A DNA stretch of 64,000 nt from DATJGR01 sp963780795 (GTDB lineage: Bacteria; Pseudomonadota; Gammaproteobacteria; Pseudomonadales; Azotimanducaceae): the NCBI GenBank assembly GCA_963780795.1, contig CAWADH010000013.1, forward strand, positions 186,001 through 250,000, in the 5' to 3' direction. Within the stretch, counting starts at the first letter, position 1. Every line of letters starts with the position of its first letter. The position numbers and the translations under genes are program-made. The notes under the pieces are model-generated. The model was not told the DNA's origin. It saw nothing but the letters and a program-made list of their open reading frames with translations, and made no database searches. Shown piece by piece: positions 9,101-20,211 of the stretch.

Positions 9101-9655
9101 TCAGCGCGGCAGGTGCACTGCTTCCTCTTTCCATTCTCCAGGCGCCAGATCGTCGAGGGTCCAGGGTCCGATTCGGATTCGTATCAAACGCAGAACCGGA
9201 TGGCCCACCGCCGCGAGCATCCGGCGCACCTGCCGATTCTTGCCCGTACCCAGAACGATGCTGACCCAGCTGCTCGATTCGCGATGGCGCCGCGGAATGG
9301 GTGGGTCGCGCGGTGGCAGCGAAGGGGGCTCGGTCGTTTGCTTCGCGCCGATCGCCCGACTGACACCGTCGCGGAGCATCACGCCCTGCATCAACCGGTC
9401 GAGCGTGGTTTGTGACGGGATGCCTTCCACCTGCACCGCGTAGACCTTTTCGAGTTTGTGTTTGGGGTGCGCGATACGCGCTTGCAGCGCGCCGTCGTCC
9501 GTCAGCAGCAGCAGTCCTTCGGAGTCGTAGTCGAGTCGACCGGCGGTGTAGACGCCGGGAACGTGGATGAAGTCGGCGAGCGTGCGTCGTCCTTCCACAT
9601 CGGTGAACTGCGACAGAACGCGAAACGGCTTGAAGAAGCGGATCAACTTGGCCAC
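9101..9655 (-). CDS. rluE: 23S rRNA pseudouridine synthase RluE
   Basis: RsuA/RluE-type pseudouridine synthase that in E. coli modifies U2457 of 23S rRNA. The 184-residue product lacks an S4 domain, as expected for RluE, and has the catalytic motif AGRLDYDSEGLLLLT and the late motif GKNRQVRRMLAAVGHPVLRL. GTG 9655 is chosen because it begins at the conserved KLIRFFKPF; the frame is open to 9709. It is divergent from icd. Confidence 0.92.
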   Translation of the reverse strand: MAKLIRFFKPFRVLSQFTDVEGRRTLADFIHVPGVYTAGRLDYDSEGLLLLTDDGALQARIAHPKHKLEKVYAVQVEGIPSQTTLDRLMQGVMLRDGVSRAIGAKQTTEPPSLPPRDPPIPRRHRESSSWVSIVLGTGKNRQVRRMLAAVGHPVLRLIRIRIGPWTLDDLAPGEWKEEAVHLPR

Positions 9656-9676
9656 GGCGTTTCTCGAATTTGCTCT

Positions 9677-9682
9677 ATAATG
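9677..9682 (+). promoter_or_regulatory. Candidate -10 element of the icd promoter
   Basis: A perfect TATAAT lies 38 bp before the icd start. No convincing -35 box is seen at 16-18 bp upstream, so the promoter may need an activator or may be weak. Confidence 0.45.
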
Positions 9683-9720
9683 CGCGGCTTTGTAAGACCG
9701 GCCAAACAAGGGAGTGCCCC

Positions 9721-10977
9721 ATGGGTTATCAACACATCCGCGTCCCGTCCGACGGGGAGAAGATCAAAGCAGCTGCCGACGGATCGCTGACTGTTCCGAG
9801 CAACCCGATCATCCCGTTCATCGAGGGCGATGGCATCGGAGTCGACATCACGCCGGTGATGAAGGACGTGGTCGACGCTGCGGTTGCCAAAGCGTATGGC
9901 GGTTCGCGAGCGATCAAGTGGATGGAAATCTACGCGGGTGAGAAGTCGCTGGAGATCTATGGCGAAGACCAGTGGCTGCCGAAGGAAACGCTGACCGCGA
10001 TGAAAGAGTTCGTGGTCGGCATCAAAGGACCCATGACGACGCCGGTGGGGGGCGGTATCCGTTCGCTGAACGTCGCGCTGCGGCAGGAACTCGACCTGTA
10101 CGTGTGTCAGCGACCGGTTCGGTGGTTCACCGGCGTGCCGAGCCCGGTGGTGCATCCCGAGAAAACCGACATGGTCATCTTCCGCGAGAACACGGAAGAC
10201 ATCTATGCCGGCGTCGAATGGGAGGCCGACAGCGCCGCGGCAATCAAGCTGATGAAGTTCCTTCGCAATGAAATGGGCGTGACGAAGATCCGCTTCCCCG
10301 AGCATTGCGGTCTCGGCATCAAGCCGATCTCCGAAGAGGGCACGAAGCGGCTGGTGCGCAAGGCGATCCAGTACACGATTGACGAAGATCGGCCGTCGCT
10401 GACGTTCGTGCACAAAGGCAACATCATGAAGTTCACCGAGGGTGCCTTCAAAGACTGGGGGTACGAACTCGCGCGCGAAGAGTTCGGAGCGACGCCGCTC
10501 GACGGCGGTCCGTGGCATCAACTGAAGAATCCGAAAACGGGCCGGCAGATCGTATTCAAGGACATGATCGCCGACGCGATGCTGCAACAAATCCTCACGC
10601 GCCCCGACGAGTACAGCGTGATCGCGACGATGAACCTGAACGGTGACTATCTATCGGATGCGCTTGCCGCGCAGGTCGGTGGTATCGGAATCGCGCCGGG
10701 CGCGAACATCGGCGATCCGGTTGCGCTGTTCGAGGCGACGCACGGCACCGCGCCGAAGTACGCCGGTCAGGACAAAGTGAACCCGGGTTCGCTGATTCTC
10801 TCGGCTGAAATGATGTTGCGCCACATGGGTTGGCGGGAAGCGGCTGATCTGATCATCAAAGGCATGGAAGGCGCGATCGCGCAGAAAACCGTGACGTACG
10901 ACTTCGAACGACTGATGACCGGCGCGAAGCTGCTCAAGTGTTCGGAGTTCGGGCGCGCGATGATCGCGAAGATGTGA
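9721..10977 (+). CDS. icd: NADP-dependent isocitrate dehydrogenase
   Basis: TCA-cycle enzyme that oxidises isocitrate to 2-oxoglutarate. The 418-residue protein matches E. coli Icd (416). The substrate loop with the phosphorylatable Ser is visible (GGGIRSLNVALRQ), as is the signature NLNGDYLSDALAAQVGG near the C-terminus. ATG 9721 follows AGGGAG. It competes with AceA for isocitrate, and both are in this window; no aceK kinase gene is present here. Its stop abuts the convergent cspD stop. Confidence 0.97.
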   Translation: MGYQHIRVPSDGEKIKAAADGSLTVPSNPIIPFIEGDGIGVDITPVMKDVVDAAVAKAYGGSRAIKWMEIYAGEKSLEIYGEDQWLPKETLTAMKEFVVGIKGPMTTPVGGGIRSLNVALRQELDLYVCQRPVRWFTGVPSPVVHPEKTDMVIFRENTEDIYAGVEWEADSAAAIKLMKFLRNEMGVTKIRFPEHCGLGIKPISEEGTKRLVRKAIQYTIDEDRPSLTFVHKGNIMKFTEGAFKDWGYELAREEFGATPLDGGPWHQLKNPKTGRQIVFKDMIADAMLQQILTRPDEYSVIATMNLNGDYLSDALAAQVGGIGIAPGANIGDPVALFEATHGTAPKYAGQDKVNPGSLILSAEMMLRHMGWREAADLIIKGMEGAIAQKTVTYDFERLMTGAKLLKCSEFGRAMIAKM

Positions 10978-11295
10978 CTAGCGAGACTCCGCGTACTCCC
11001 GCGGCGGCGTACTGAAGGCCTTGGCCGGACGCTCGTCGTCGCTGGATTTGCGCTCACTGGGCGCGATCGGCGCCGCTGGGAGTGCTTCTGATTCGAACGA
11101 TCGGATGTTCACGGCGTGCAGACCTTTGGGACCTTGCTCGATGTCGAACTCGACATCCTGCCCGGCCTTCAGCGTCTTGTATCCGTCCATCTGAATCGAC
11201 GAGTAGTGGACGAAGAGATCTTCGCCACCCGCCTCAGCGATTACGAAACCGTAACCCTTGGCGTTGTTGAACCATTTCACCTTGCCTGTCGCCAT
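10978..11295 (-). CDS. cspD: Cold-shock-domain protein, CspD-like, with a long C-terminal tail
   Basis: Residues 1-67 form a cold-shock domain with RNP1 KGYGFV and RNP2 DLFVHYSSI, which binds single-stranded nucleic acid. About 38 residues of Pro/Ala/Ser/Glu-rich, probably disordered sequence follow, so at 105 residues it is longer than E. coli CspD (74). ATG 11295 has a strong AGGAAG site; the longer open frame to 11355 is unlikely to be used. Its position divergent from clpS-clpA is that of cspD in E. coli and Pseudomonas. Confidence 0.88.
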   Translation of the reverse strand: MATGKVKWFNNAKGYGFVIAEAGGEDLFVHYSSIQMDGYKTLKAGQDVEFDIEQGPKGLHAVNIRSFESEALPAAPIAPSERKSSDDERPAKAFSTPPREYAESR

Positions 11296-11500
11296 AGCGA
11301 CTCTTCCTCCCCTTCGAAGCTTGCCAACTGCGTTCATCACGCACCTGACACCCAAGCAAACTCCGCCCCCTTTTCGACTCTCCCCCTAAATGAACAGTGA
11401 GTCAAGGTCGCGAGCTAAGTCGGACGTGCGACGTCGCGTGGCGCAAAGGACCGTTTTTCACGTGTTATGATGAAGCCGAACCAGATGAGCCTCGGATTTC

Positions 11501-11881
11501 GTGACTGCGCGTGTGATTCATCGATCCGATCTTCAACTAAGCTTGTCGAGTGGTGGTGGATCGGGTGACCCAGACCAAGATCGCGACTCGGGTCTCGCGA
11601 CTGCGACCACAAAACCCAAGCTCAGGCGTCCGCCGATGTACAAGGTCATCATCCTCAATGATGACTACACGCCGATGGAATTCGTGGTACATGTATTGGA
11701 ACGGTTTTTCGGTATGAATCGTGAGAAAGCCACACAAATAATGCTCACCATTCATACCAGCGGTAGTGCGGTAGTGGGTATATTCCCGAGGGACATTGCT
11801 GAGACCAAGTCGGAACAGGTCAATCAGTACTCCCAGGAGAATCATCATCCACTGATGTCCAAGATTGAGATGACGGACTAG
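11501..11881 (+). CDS. clpS: ATP-dependent Clp protease adaptor ClpS
   Basis: Binds N-degron substrates and delivers them to ClpAP. The core from about residue 40 has the family motifs YKVIILNDDYTPMEFVVHVL and the later MLTIHTSGSAVVGIFPRDIAE. As annotated it is 126 residues, about 20 longer than E. coli ClpS, because of a Gly/Asp-rich N-terminus. GTG 11501 is used here; a TTG at 11543 would give a more typical length. clpA begins 8 bp after its stop. Confidence 0.93.
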   Translation: MTARVIHRSDLQLSLSSGGGSGDPDQDRDSGLATATTKPKLRRPPMYKVIILNDDYTPMEFVVHVLERFFGMNREKATQIMLTIHTSGSAVVGIFPRDIAETKSEQVNQYSQENHHPLMSKIEMTD

Positions 11882-11889
11882 GTAACCCT

Positions 11890-14152
<2,263 letters not shown>

Positions 14153-14172
<20 letters not shown>

Positions 14173-14371
14173 TGCGGCCCTTCGTGAGGTCGTAGGGCGT
14201 CAGCTCTACCTTCACACGGTCGCCGGTGATCAATCGGATGTAGTTCTTGCGCATCTTTCCGGAGATGTGCGCGGTAACAACGTGGCCGTTGTCCAGTTCC
14301 ACGCGGAACATCGTGTTTGGAAGCGTGTCCACGATGGTGCCTTCCATTTCGATCTGTTCTTCCTTCGCCAT
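14153..14371 (-). CDS. infA: Translation initiation factor IF-1
   Basis: A 72-residue S1-like OB-fold protein (MAKEEQIEMEGTIV ... RVELDNGHVVTAHISGKM ... RGRITFRAR type ending), the usual IF-1 length. It binds the ribosomal A site during initiation. A much longer open frame runs through the start, but only this portion is real. Its last 20 bp overlap the clpA 3' end on the other strand. The clpA-infA-bpt-aat order is conserved in Pseudomonas. Confidence 0.97.
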
Positions 14372-14445
14372 ACTCTCCGCAGCGTTGCAAAAGCGTCGCG
14401 CATTCTGCCGCAAGCGATACGGAAAGGCAAAACGACAGGCTGAAA

Positions 14446-15156
14446 TCAGGTGAGGCGCACCCAGCGCTTCCTGACCAATAGTTCGATGGGGCGATAGTCG
14501 GTCTTGTATCGCATCTTCGGACTGTCTCGAACCCAGTAGCCAAGGTAAAGATAGGGAATCGAGTTGCTGACGCAGTACTCGATCTGAGCCAGCACGGCGA
14601 GCACGCCGATGCTGCGTTTGCTCAAGGTCGGTTCGAAGAACGTATAGATGGCGGACAGACCGTCGGGGACCCGATCGGTAACGGCTACTCCGATGAGACG
14701 CCCGGCCTCTTCGAGCACCAGAAACGCCGAGTTGCTCCAGCTGCTGAGCAGAAACGATCGGAACTGATCCACGTTCGGCGGGTGCATGTCGCCGTCGGAA
14801 TGCCGGGCATTGATGTAGCGGGCATACAGATCGTAGTAGCGGTCGGAGAAAACGGCGTCCTTCATTGTCGCGGTGACGCCTTCGTTCGCGCGCCGGATGC
14901 GCCGAAACCGGCGCGACCAGCGGAAATCCGCCACGGGCACGCGCGACGGAACGCAGGCACCGCAACCATCGCAATACGGCCGGTACAGGTGACCGCCGCT
15001 GCGGCGGAAGCCCGCGTGGGTCAAGCGCCCGTAGATCGATGAGTTCACCACTTCGCGCGGATCGAGAAACAACGTGCGCGCCGTGCGATTCTCCAGATAG
15101 CTGCACGGATGCGGCGGAGTCAGAAAGAACTGCTTGTCGCTCAACTCATCGTTCAT
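14446..15156 (-). CDS. bpt: Aspartate/glutamate leucyltransferase (Bpt; arginyltransferase-like)
   Basis: Transfers Leu from tRNA to proteins with N-terminal Asp or Glu, making them ClpS substrates. The 236-residue product has the N-terminal Cys-rich motif YRPYCDGCGACVPSRVPV and the late conserved LYLGYWVRDSPKMRYKTDYRP. Its start overlaps the aat end by 11 bp. With aat, clpS and clpA nearby, the whole bacterial N-degron pathway except ClpP is within 4.4 kb. Confidence 0.93.
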   Translation of the reverse strand: MNDELSDKQFFLTPPHPCSYLENRTARTLFLDPREVVNSSIYGRLTHAGFRRSGGHLYRPYCDGCGACVPSRVPVADFRWSRRFRRIRRANEGVTATMKDAVFSDRYYDLYARYINARHSDGDMHPPNVDQFRSFLLSSWSNSAFLVLEEAGRLIGVAVTDRVPDGLSAIYTFFEPTLSKRSIGVLAVLAQIEYCVSNSIPYLYLGYWVRDSPKMRYKTDYRPIELLVRKRWVRLT

Positions 15157-15847
15157 CGAACCGCCAGGGACCGCGACGCGTGACGTGCTGGGGATTATTG
15201 CGCAGCCGCGCGAGGAATTCTCGGCGCGGCATTTCGACGGCGCCGAGCGACTGCAGATGCGGATTCATCACCTGGCAGTCGATCAATTCGAAGTGCCATC
15301 GAACCAACTGTTCGGTGAGACGAACCAGAGCCACCTTCGAGGCGTCGGTTCTGCGCGCGAACATCGACTCACCGAAGAACATCCGACCGATCGACATGCC
15401 GTAGAGCCCGCCGACCAGTTCACCTTCGGCCCACGTCTCGACGGAGTGCGCGTAGCCCAGCCGATGCAGTTCGCCGTACGCGGTGCGGATTGCCGGCGTG
15501 ATCCACGTTCGCGGATCACCATCGCGCGGCGCAGCGCATCCGCGCATCACTGCGTCGAACGCCGTGTCGAGCCTCACGTCGAATAGGCCGCGCGCGAGCG
15601 TTCGCCGCAGGCTGCGCGATATCTTGATGCGGTCGGGAAAAATCACCGCGCGCGGATCGGGCGACCACCACATGATCGGGCCGGAATCGTCGCTGAACCA
15701 CGGGAACACGCCGTGGAGGTAGGCATTCAACAGTCGTGTGGGCGACAGATCGCCGCCGATTGCGAGCAGACCGTTCGGCTCTGTCAGCGCCAGTTCTGCA
15801 TCGGGGAATGACGGATCGGTCGGACGCAGTACGATCGGGCGTCGCAT
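15146..15847 (-). CDS. aat: Leucyl/phenylalanyl-tRNA--protein transferase
   Basis: Adds Leu or Phe to N-terminal Lys or Arg, creating destabilising residues for ClpS. The 233-residue protein has the hallmark GLLAIGGDLSPTRLLNAY, GVFPWF, WWSPDPRAV and GGLYGMSIGRMFFGESMF. The frame extends to 16015 but ATG 15847 gives the normal length. It ends inside the start of bpt and is 4 bp after trxB. Confidence 0.95.
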   Translation of the reverse strand: MRRPIVLRPTDPSFPDAELALTEPNGLLAIGGDLSPTRLLNAYLHGVFPWFSDDSGPIMWWSPDPRAVIFPDRIKISRSLRRTLARGLFDVRLDTAFDAVMRGCAAPRDGDPRTWITPAIRTAYGELHRLGYAHSVETWAEGELVGGLYGMSIGRMFFGESMFARRTDASKVALVRLTEQLVRWHFELIDCQVMNPHLQSLGAVEMPRREFLARLRNNPQHVTRRGPWRFDER

Positions 15848-15851
15848 TCGG

Positions 15852-16829
15852 TCACGCCGGCGTCGCGGGTCTCCGCTTCGCCAGTGCGTCGAGATAGCGC
15901 TCGGCATCGAGTGCGGCCATACAGCCGAAGCCGGCGGACGTGATGGCCTGGCGATAGACGTGGTCGGCCACATCTCCGGCAGCGAACACGCCCGGCACGC
16001 TCGTCGCCGTGGCATTTCCGTCTAGTCCGGTTGCGACCTGGATATAGCCGCCCTGCATGTCGAGTTGTCCTTCGAAGATGCCGGTGTTTGGCGTGTGGCC
16101 GATCGCGATGAACACGCCCGACAGAGGAATTTCGCGGTGTTCGCGTCCGTTCGTGTGGGCGAGTCGGATTCCGGTTACGCCGCCTTCGTTGCCCAGCACT
16201 TCGTCGAGCTGGTGGTTCCACACCAGTTCGATCTTGCCCTCGTTGGCTTTCTCGAAGATACGATCCTGCATGATCTTCTCGGCGCGCAGCGCGTCGCGCC
16301 GATGCACGAGCACCACGCGCCTCGCGATGTTCGCGAGATACAGCGCCTCTTCGACCGCCGTGTTGCCGCCGCCGATCACTGCGACTTCCTGGCCCCGGTA
16401 GAAAAAGCCGTCGCAGGTGGCGCACGCCGAAACGCCTTTGCCCATGAAGGTCTGTTCCGATGGCAGTCCGAGGTATTTCGCGGTGGCGCCCGTTGCAATG
16501 ATCAGCGCGTCGCACGAATAGGTTCCGGTGTCGCCAACCAGTTCGATCGGCCGCGTGCTCAAGCGCACCGTGTGAACGTGATCGTGCACCGTGCGCACCT
16601 GAAACCGTTCGACATGACGGCGCATGCGGTCCATCAGTTCCGGCCCCTGCACGCCATCGGCATCGCCGGGCCAGTTGTCGACGTCGGTCGTCGTCGTCAG
16701 TTGGCCGCCGATCTCGATGCCGGTGATCATCAGCGGGTCGAGATTCGCCCGGGCGGCATAAAGTGCGGCGGTGTAGCCAGCCGGGCCGGAGCCGAGAATC
16801 ACGAGCCGATGATGCGCGGCTTCCGTCAT
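15852..16829 (-). CDS. trxB: Thioredoxin-disulfide reductase
   Basis: NADPH-dependent flavoenzyme that reduces thioredoxin. The 325-residue product has the FAD loop GSGPAGYTAALYAARAN at the N-terminus, the redox motif CATCDGFF near residue 142, and the NADPH loop GGGNTAVEEALYL. It overlaps the small gene before it by 4 bp (ATGA) and sits in the conserved aat-trxB-ftsK order. Confidence 0.97.
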   Translation of the reverse strand: MTEAAHHRLVILGSGPAGYTAALYAARANLDPLMITGIEIGGQLTTTTDVDNWPGDADGVQGPELMDRMRRHVERFQVRTVHDHVHTVRLSTRPIELVGDTGTYSCDALIIATGATAKYLGLPSEQTFMGKGVSACATCDGFFYRGQEVAVIGGGNTAVEEALYLANIARRVVLVHRRDALRAEKIMQDRIFEKANEGKIELVWNHQLDEVLGNEGGVTGIRLAHTNGREHREIPLSGVFIAIGHTPNTGIFEGQLDMQGGYIQVATGLDGNATATSVPGVFAAGDVADHVYRQAITSAGFGCMAALDAERYLDALAKRRPATPA

Positions 16830-17140
16830 GTTCCGTTCGCTCGCGCTGCGCGCGCGCCGGCAGCCGACATCACCTCTGCGAACGGTTTGCCGTGACGATG
16901 CGTCGCAATGACCTCTACGAACGTCTGACCAAGCTCGTTCGTCGCGTTCAGGTCGTGACCGTCATCGATGAAGAAGCGTATGAATCGTGCGAAGTCGTCG
17001 ATCCGCATGGCGCGGTACGCGGTCAGCAGCAGCGAGAAGTCCGGTGCGTCGCCGCCTTGCGGCGTTTTGGGCGCAAGAAAGCTCCGAACGCGCTCGTCGT
17101 CCCACACCTCGTCGGTGATGATCTTCTTGTCCGGTCGCAT
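16826..17140 (-). CDS. PA4642-family small protein of unknown function
   Basis: A 104-residue protein resembling the short PA4642-type conserved proteins (KKIITDEVWDDERVRSFLAPK, then NELGQTFVEVIATHRHGKPFAEV). It has no signal peptide or membrane segment. Its stop overlaps the trxB start (ATGA), so the two are co-translated. The family name is from memory; no function is known. Confidence 0.8.
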   Translation of the reverse strand: MRPDKKIITDEVWDDERVRSFLAPKTPQGGDAPDFSLLLTAYRAMRIDDFARFIRFFIDDGHDLNATNELGQTFVEVIATHRHGKPFAEVMSAAGARAARANGT

Positions 17141-17253
17141 CGCTCAGCCAAACCAAAAAGGCGCCTATCATACGCGATGGGGTCACCGTGCCAACACGGC
17201 CTTCTCAAGCGGTTCTAAGAAGTGGGAGTAACGTTCTGAAATGAATGAGAAAT

Positions 17254-17282
17254 TTGTACCAGTTCGGCGTTAGGGGTAGACT
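17254..17282 (+). promoter_or_regulatory. Candidate sigma70 promoter of ftsK
   Basis: TTGTAC (17254-17259), a 17-bp spacer and TAGACT (17277-17282) lie 27 bp before the ftsK GTG, in the gap divergent from the PA4642-like gene. Confidence 0.5.
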
Positions 17283-17309
17283 CCGCGGACGGTCATAGCG
17301 GTGTGAATC

Positions 17310-19571
17310 GTGAGTACAGTCCGATCGATATCTCCTGCGGCGCCCCTTAGAGAAGTTGGTTTGATTGCGTTGCTCGCGCTGGCGTTGTTCGCGATGCTGG
17401 CGCTGTTCTCGTATTCGCCGATGGACCCGGCGTGGTCGCTGCGCGGCACGGGGTTGGCGGTCAACAATCTGGTCGGCCGCAGCGGAGCGTGGTTTTCAGA
17501 CGTCCTGTTCTCGTTGTTCGGCGTGATGGCGTACCTCGTTCCGGTCGCGCTGGTATACGGCGGCCTGCGCACCATGCGCCTGGTTGCGTGGGATTGGCCG
17601 CGCGCATCGCTGCGTCTGGCCGGATGGATGGTCGGGCTCCTGTGCGGAGCGGTTCTGGCGCGGCTCCACATTGCTTCGTCGTTGGGACTACCGGCGGGTC
17701 CCGGAGGAATGGTCGGAAGCTGGCTCGTCCACGTCGGCATGCCGCTGCTGAACTGGGTCGGCCTCACCCTCGCCGCGCTCGTCGGACTGTTCATCGGGGC
17801 GCAGACCGCGATCGGATTCTCCTGGCTCGAACTCGCCGAACGCACCGGTGGATGGATTCGAAGCCTCTCGGGTCAGCTGATGCGATTCATCGACTACTGG
17901 CGCGACCGTTTCACCGAGCGTCGCCAGCGTCTCGCCGCCACGCGCGAACTGAGCGTGCATCGCGAGGTTGCGCTCGAAACGCATCAGCGCAAGCGCGCGG
18001 AGAAGAAGGCCCCTGAGATCAAGGTGGCGGTTGCCGAGCGCGAACGTCCGCCGGCAAAGCCGCGGCAGCAGCCGCTGTTCGAGATCAACAGCTCCGCAGA
18101 ACTGCCCGACTTCTCGCTGCTGGACGATGCCGAGGAGCCGCATAGCGCGGAGTTCTCCGGCGAATCGCTCGAAGGCATGTCGCGTCTGCTCGAATTGAAA
18201 TTGAAGGACTTCGGTATCGAGGCCGAAGTTGTCTCGGTGTTGCCAGGCCCTGTGGTGACCCGATTCGAAATTCAGCCTGCACCGGGCCTCAAGGTCAGTC
18301 GGATCAGCGGCCTCGTGAAAGACCTCGCTCGCTCGCTGGCCGTCATCAGCGTGCGGATCGTCGAAGTGATTCCCGGCAAATCGGTGGTCGGTATCGAGAT
18401 TCCGAACGAGCAGCGCAGTATCGTGCGCCTGAAGGAACTCGTTACCTCGGAGATTTACCAGTCTTCGAAGTCGCCGTTGACGCTGGCGCTGGGCAAAGAC
18501 ATCGCGGGCGAGCCCGTCATCGCCGACATCACGAAGATGCCGCACCTGCTGGTGGCCGGTACGACCGGCTCGGGTAAGTCGGTCGGCGTGAACGCGATGC
18601 TGCTCAGCATTCTGTATAAGGCCACGCCCGAGCAGGTACGCCTGATCCTCGTTGATCCGAAGATGCTCGAATTGTCGGTGTACGAGGGCATTCCGCATCT
18701 GCTGACGCCGGTTGTCACCGACATGAAGGAAGCGGCGCAGGCGCTGCGTTGGTGTGTCGCCGAGATGGACCGGCGCTATCGTCTGATGTCTGCACTCGGC
18801 GTGCGCAATCTGGCGGGATACAACCGGCGTGTCGAAGGCGGCGACGTGAAGGATCCGTTGTGGCCCGCCGATTCCGGCGACGAAGCGCCCGATCTGATGC
18901 ACCTGCCGTACATCGTCGTCGTGATCGACGAGTTCGCCGACATGATGATGATCGTCGGCAAGAAGGTGGAGCAGTTAATCGCCCGAATCGCCCAGAAAGC
19001 CCGTGCCGCCGGAATCCACCTGGTGCTTGCAACGCAGCGCCCGTCGGTCGACGTGATCACCGGTCTGATCAAGGCGAACATCCCCGCCCGCATCGGCTAT
19101 CAGGTCTCGTCGAAGATCGACTCGCGCACGATCATGGACCAGGGCGGCGCAGAACAATTGTTGGGACACGGCGACATGCTGTATCTACCGCCGGGAACCG
19201 CGCTGCCAACGCGAGTGCATGGTGCGTTCGTATCCGACGAGGAGGTCCATCGCATCGTGAAGGATCTAAAAGGGCGCGGCGGTCCGGACTATCTCTCCGA
19301 GGTGCTGACGGAAGGGAGCGGCGACTTCGGCGAGTTCGGTAGCGAGCATGGCGGCGAAGAAGGTTCCGCGGAACAGGATGACTCGTTGTACGACGAAGCC
19401 GTGGCGTTCGTGCTCGAAACGCGGCGCGCCTCGATCTCGGCGGTGCAACGCAAGCTCCGCATCGGCTACAACCGAGCGGCGCGTCTCGTCGAGTCGATGG
19501 AAGCCGCCGGCGTGGTCAGCAGCATGAACACAAACGGCTCGCGTGAAGTCCTCGTACCCAATCGTGACTAA
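17310..19571 (+). CDS. ftsK: DNA translocase FtsK
   Basis: Septum-anchored motor that moves chromosome ends through the division plane. The 753-residue protein has four or so N-terminal membrane segments (residues about 10-180), a short linker, a RecA-like motor with AGTTGSGKSVGVNAML near residue 415 and a DEFADMMM Walker B, and a C-terminal winged-helix gamma domain (SISAVQRKLRIGYNRAARLVE) that reads KOPS sites. The linker is short compared with E. coli FtsK (1329 residues). Start is GTG. It overlaps lolA. Confidence 0.96.
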   Translation: MSTVRSISPAAPLREVGLIALLALALFAMLALFSYSPMDPAWSLRGTGLAVNNLVGRSGAWFSDVLFSLFGVMAYLVPVALVYGGLRTMRLVAWDWPRASLRLAGWMVGLLCGAVLARLHIASSLGLPAGPGGMVGSWLVHVGMPLLNWVGLTLAALVGLFIGAQTAIGFSWLELAERTGGWIRSLSGQLMRFIDYWRDRFTERRQRLAATRELSVHREVALETHQRKRAEKKAPEIKVAVAERERPPAKPRQQPLFEINSSAELPDFSLLDDAEEPHSAEFSGESLEGMSRLLELKLKDFGIEAEVVSVLPGPVVTRFEIQPAPGLKVSRISGLVKDLARSLAVISVRIVEVIPGKSVVGIEIPNEQRSIVRLKELVTSEIYQSSKSPLTLALGKDIAGEPVIADITKMPHLLVAGTTGSGKSVGVNAMLLSILYKATPEQVRLILVDPKMLELSVYEGIPHLLTPVVTDMKEAAQALRWCVAEMDRRYRLMSALGVRNLAGYNRRVEGGDVKDPLWPADSGDEAPDLMHLPYIVVVIDEFADMMMIVGKKVEQLIARIAQKARAAGIHLVLATQRPSVDVITGLIKANIPARIGYQVSSKIDSRTIMDQGGAEQLLGHGDMLYLPPGTALPTRVHGAFVSDEEVHRIVKDLKGRGGPDYLSEVLTEGSGDFGEFGSEHGGEEGSAEQDDSLYDEAVAFVLETRRASISAVQRKLRIGYNRAARLVESMEAAGVVSSMNTNGSREVLVPNRD

Positions 19572-20211
19572 CAGATTGGCTCTGCTGTGGGCGATCGTGA
19601 TCGCCTTGATGATGCCGGCGGCGGCATTAAGTGCCACAAACGCGGCGCAACAACTGGCGGCGCTGCTCGTGCCGGTGCAACACCTGAAGGCCGAATTCAC
19701 GCAAACGGTGCTCGGCGCGCGCCGGGAGTTGCTGCAGTCGTCCGAAGGCTATCTGCGGATCGCCCGGCCGCAGCAGTTCAAATGGGTGTTGTCCGCTCCA
19801 TATCCGCAAACGATCGTCACGGTCGGCGATCGCCTCTATGTCTACGATCCGGATCTGCAGCAGGTTCAGGTGAAACCGCTGGCCGATGCCTTGGCAGGCA
19901 CGCCAGCCCTCGTGCTGTTGGGCACCGCGGCTGAAATCGAAGCGCAGTTCGACGTGAAGCGCGAGGAGGCGAACGGTCAGGAACTGTTCGGCCTCACGCC
20001 GAAGGATCCCGCTGCGGTGTATACCGAAATCCGCATGACCTTCAGCGAAAAGCGCCTTGTCCGGATTGAGATCGTGGACTCGCTGGGTCAGTTGACCGAC
20101 GTGAACTTCCACAACCTCGAAGTGAATCAGCCGATTTCGCCCGACGAATTCCAGTTCACCGTTCCGCCCGAAGCAGACCTGATAGGCGATGCTGCACCCA
20201 AGCCCTCCTAG
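19564..20211 (+). CDS. lolA: Outer-membrane lipoprotein carrier protein LolA
   Basis: Periplasmic chaperone that ferries lipoproteins from LolCDE to LolB. The 215-residue precursor has a signal peptide (LALLWAIVIALMMPAAALSA) and family motifs LKAEFTQTV, RPQQFKWVLSAPYPQTIV and VGDRLYVYDPDLQQV. GTG 19564, overlapping the ftsK stop by 8 bp, gives a clean signal peptide; GTG 19543 is an alternative. It ends 23 bp inside rarA. Confidence 0.93.
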   Translation: MTNRLALLWAIVIALMMPAAALSATNAAQQLAALLVPVQHLKAEFTQTVLGARRELLQSSEGYLRIARPQQFKWVLSAPYPQTIVTVGDRLYVYDPDLQQVQVKPLADALAGTPALVLLGTAAEIEAQFDVKREEANGQELFGLTPKDPAAVYTEIRMTFSEKRLVRIEIVDSLGQLTDVNFHNLEVNQPISPDEFQFTVPPEADLIGDAAPKPS

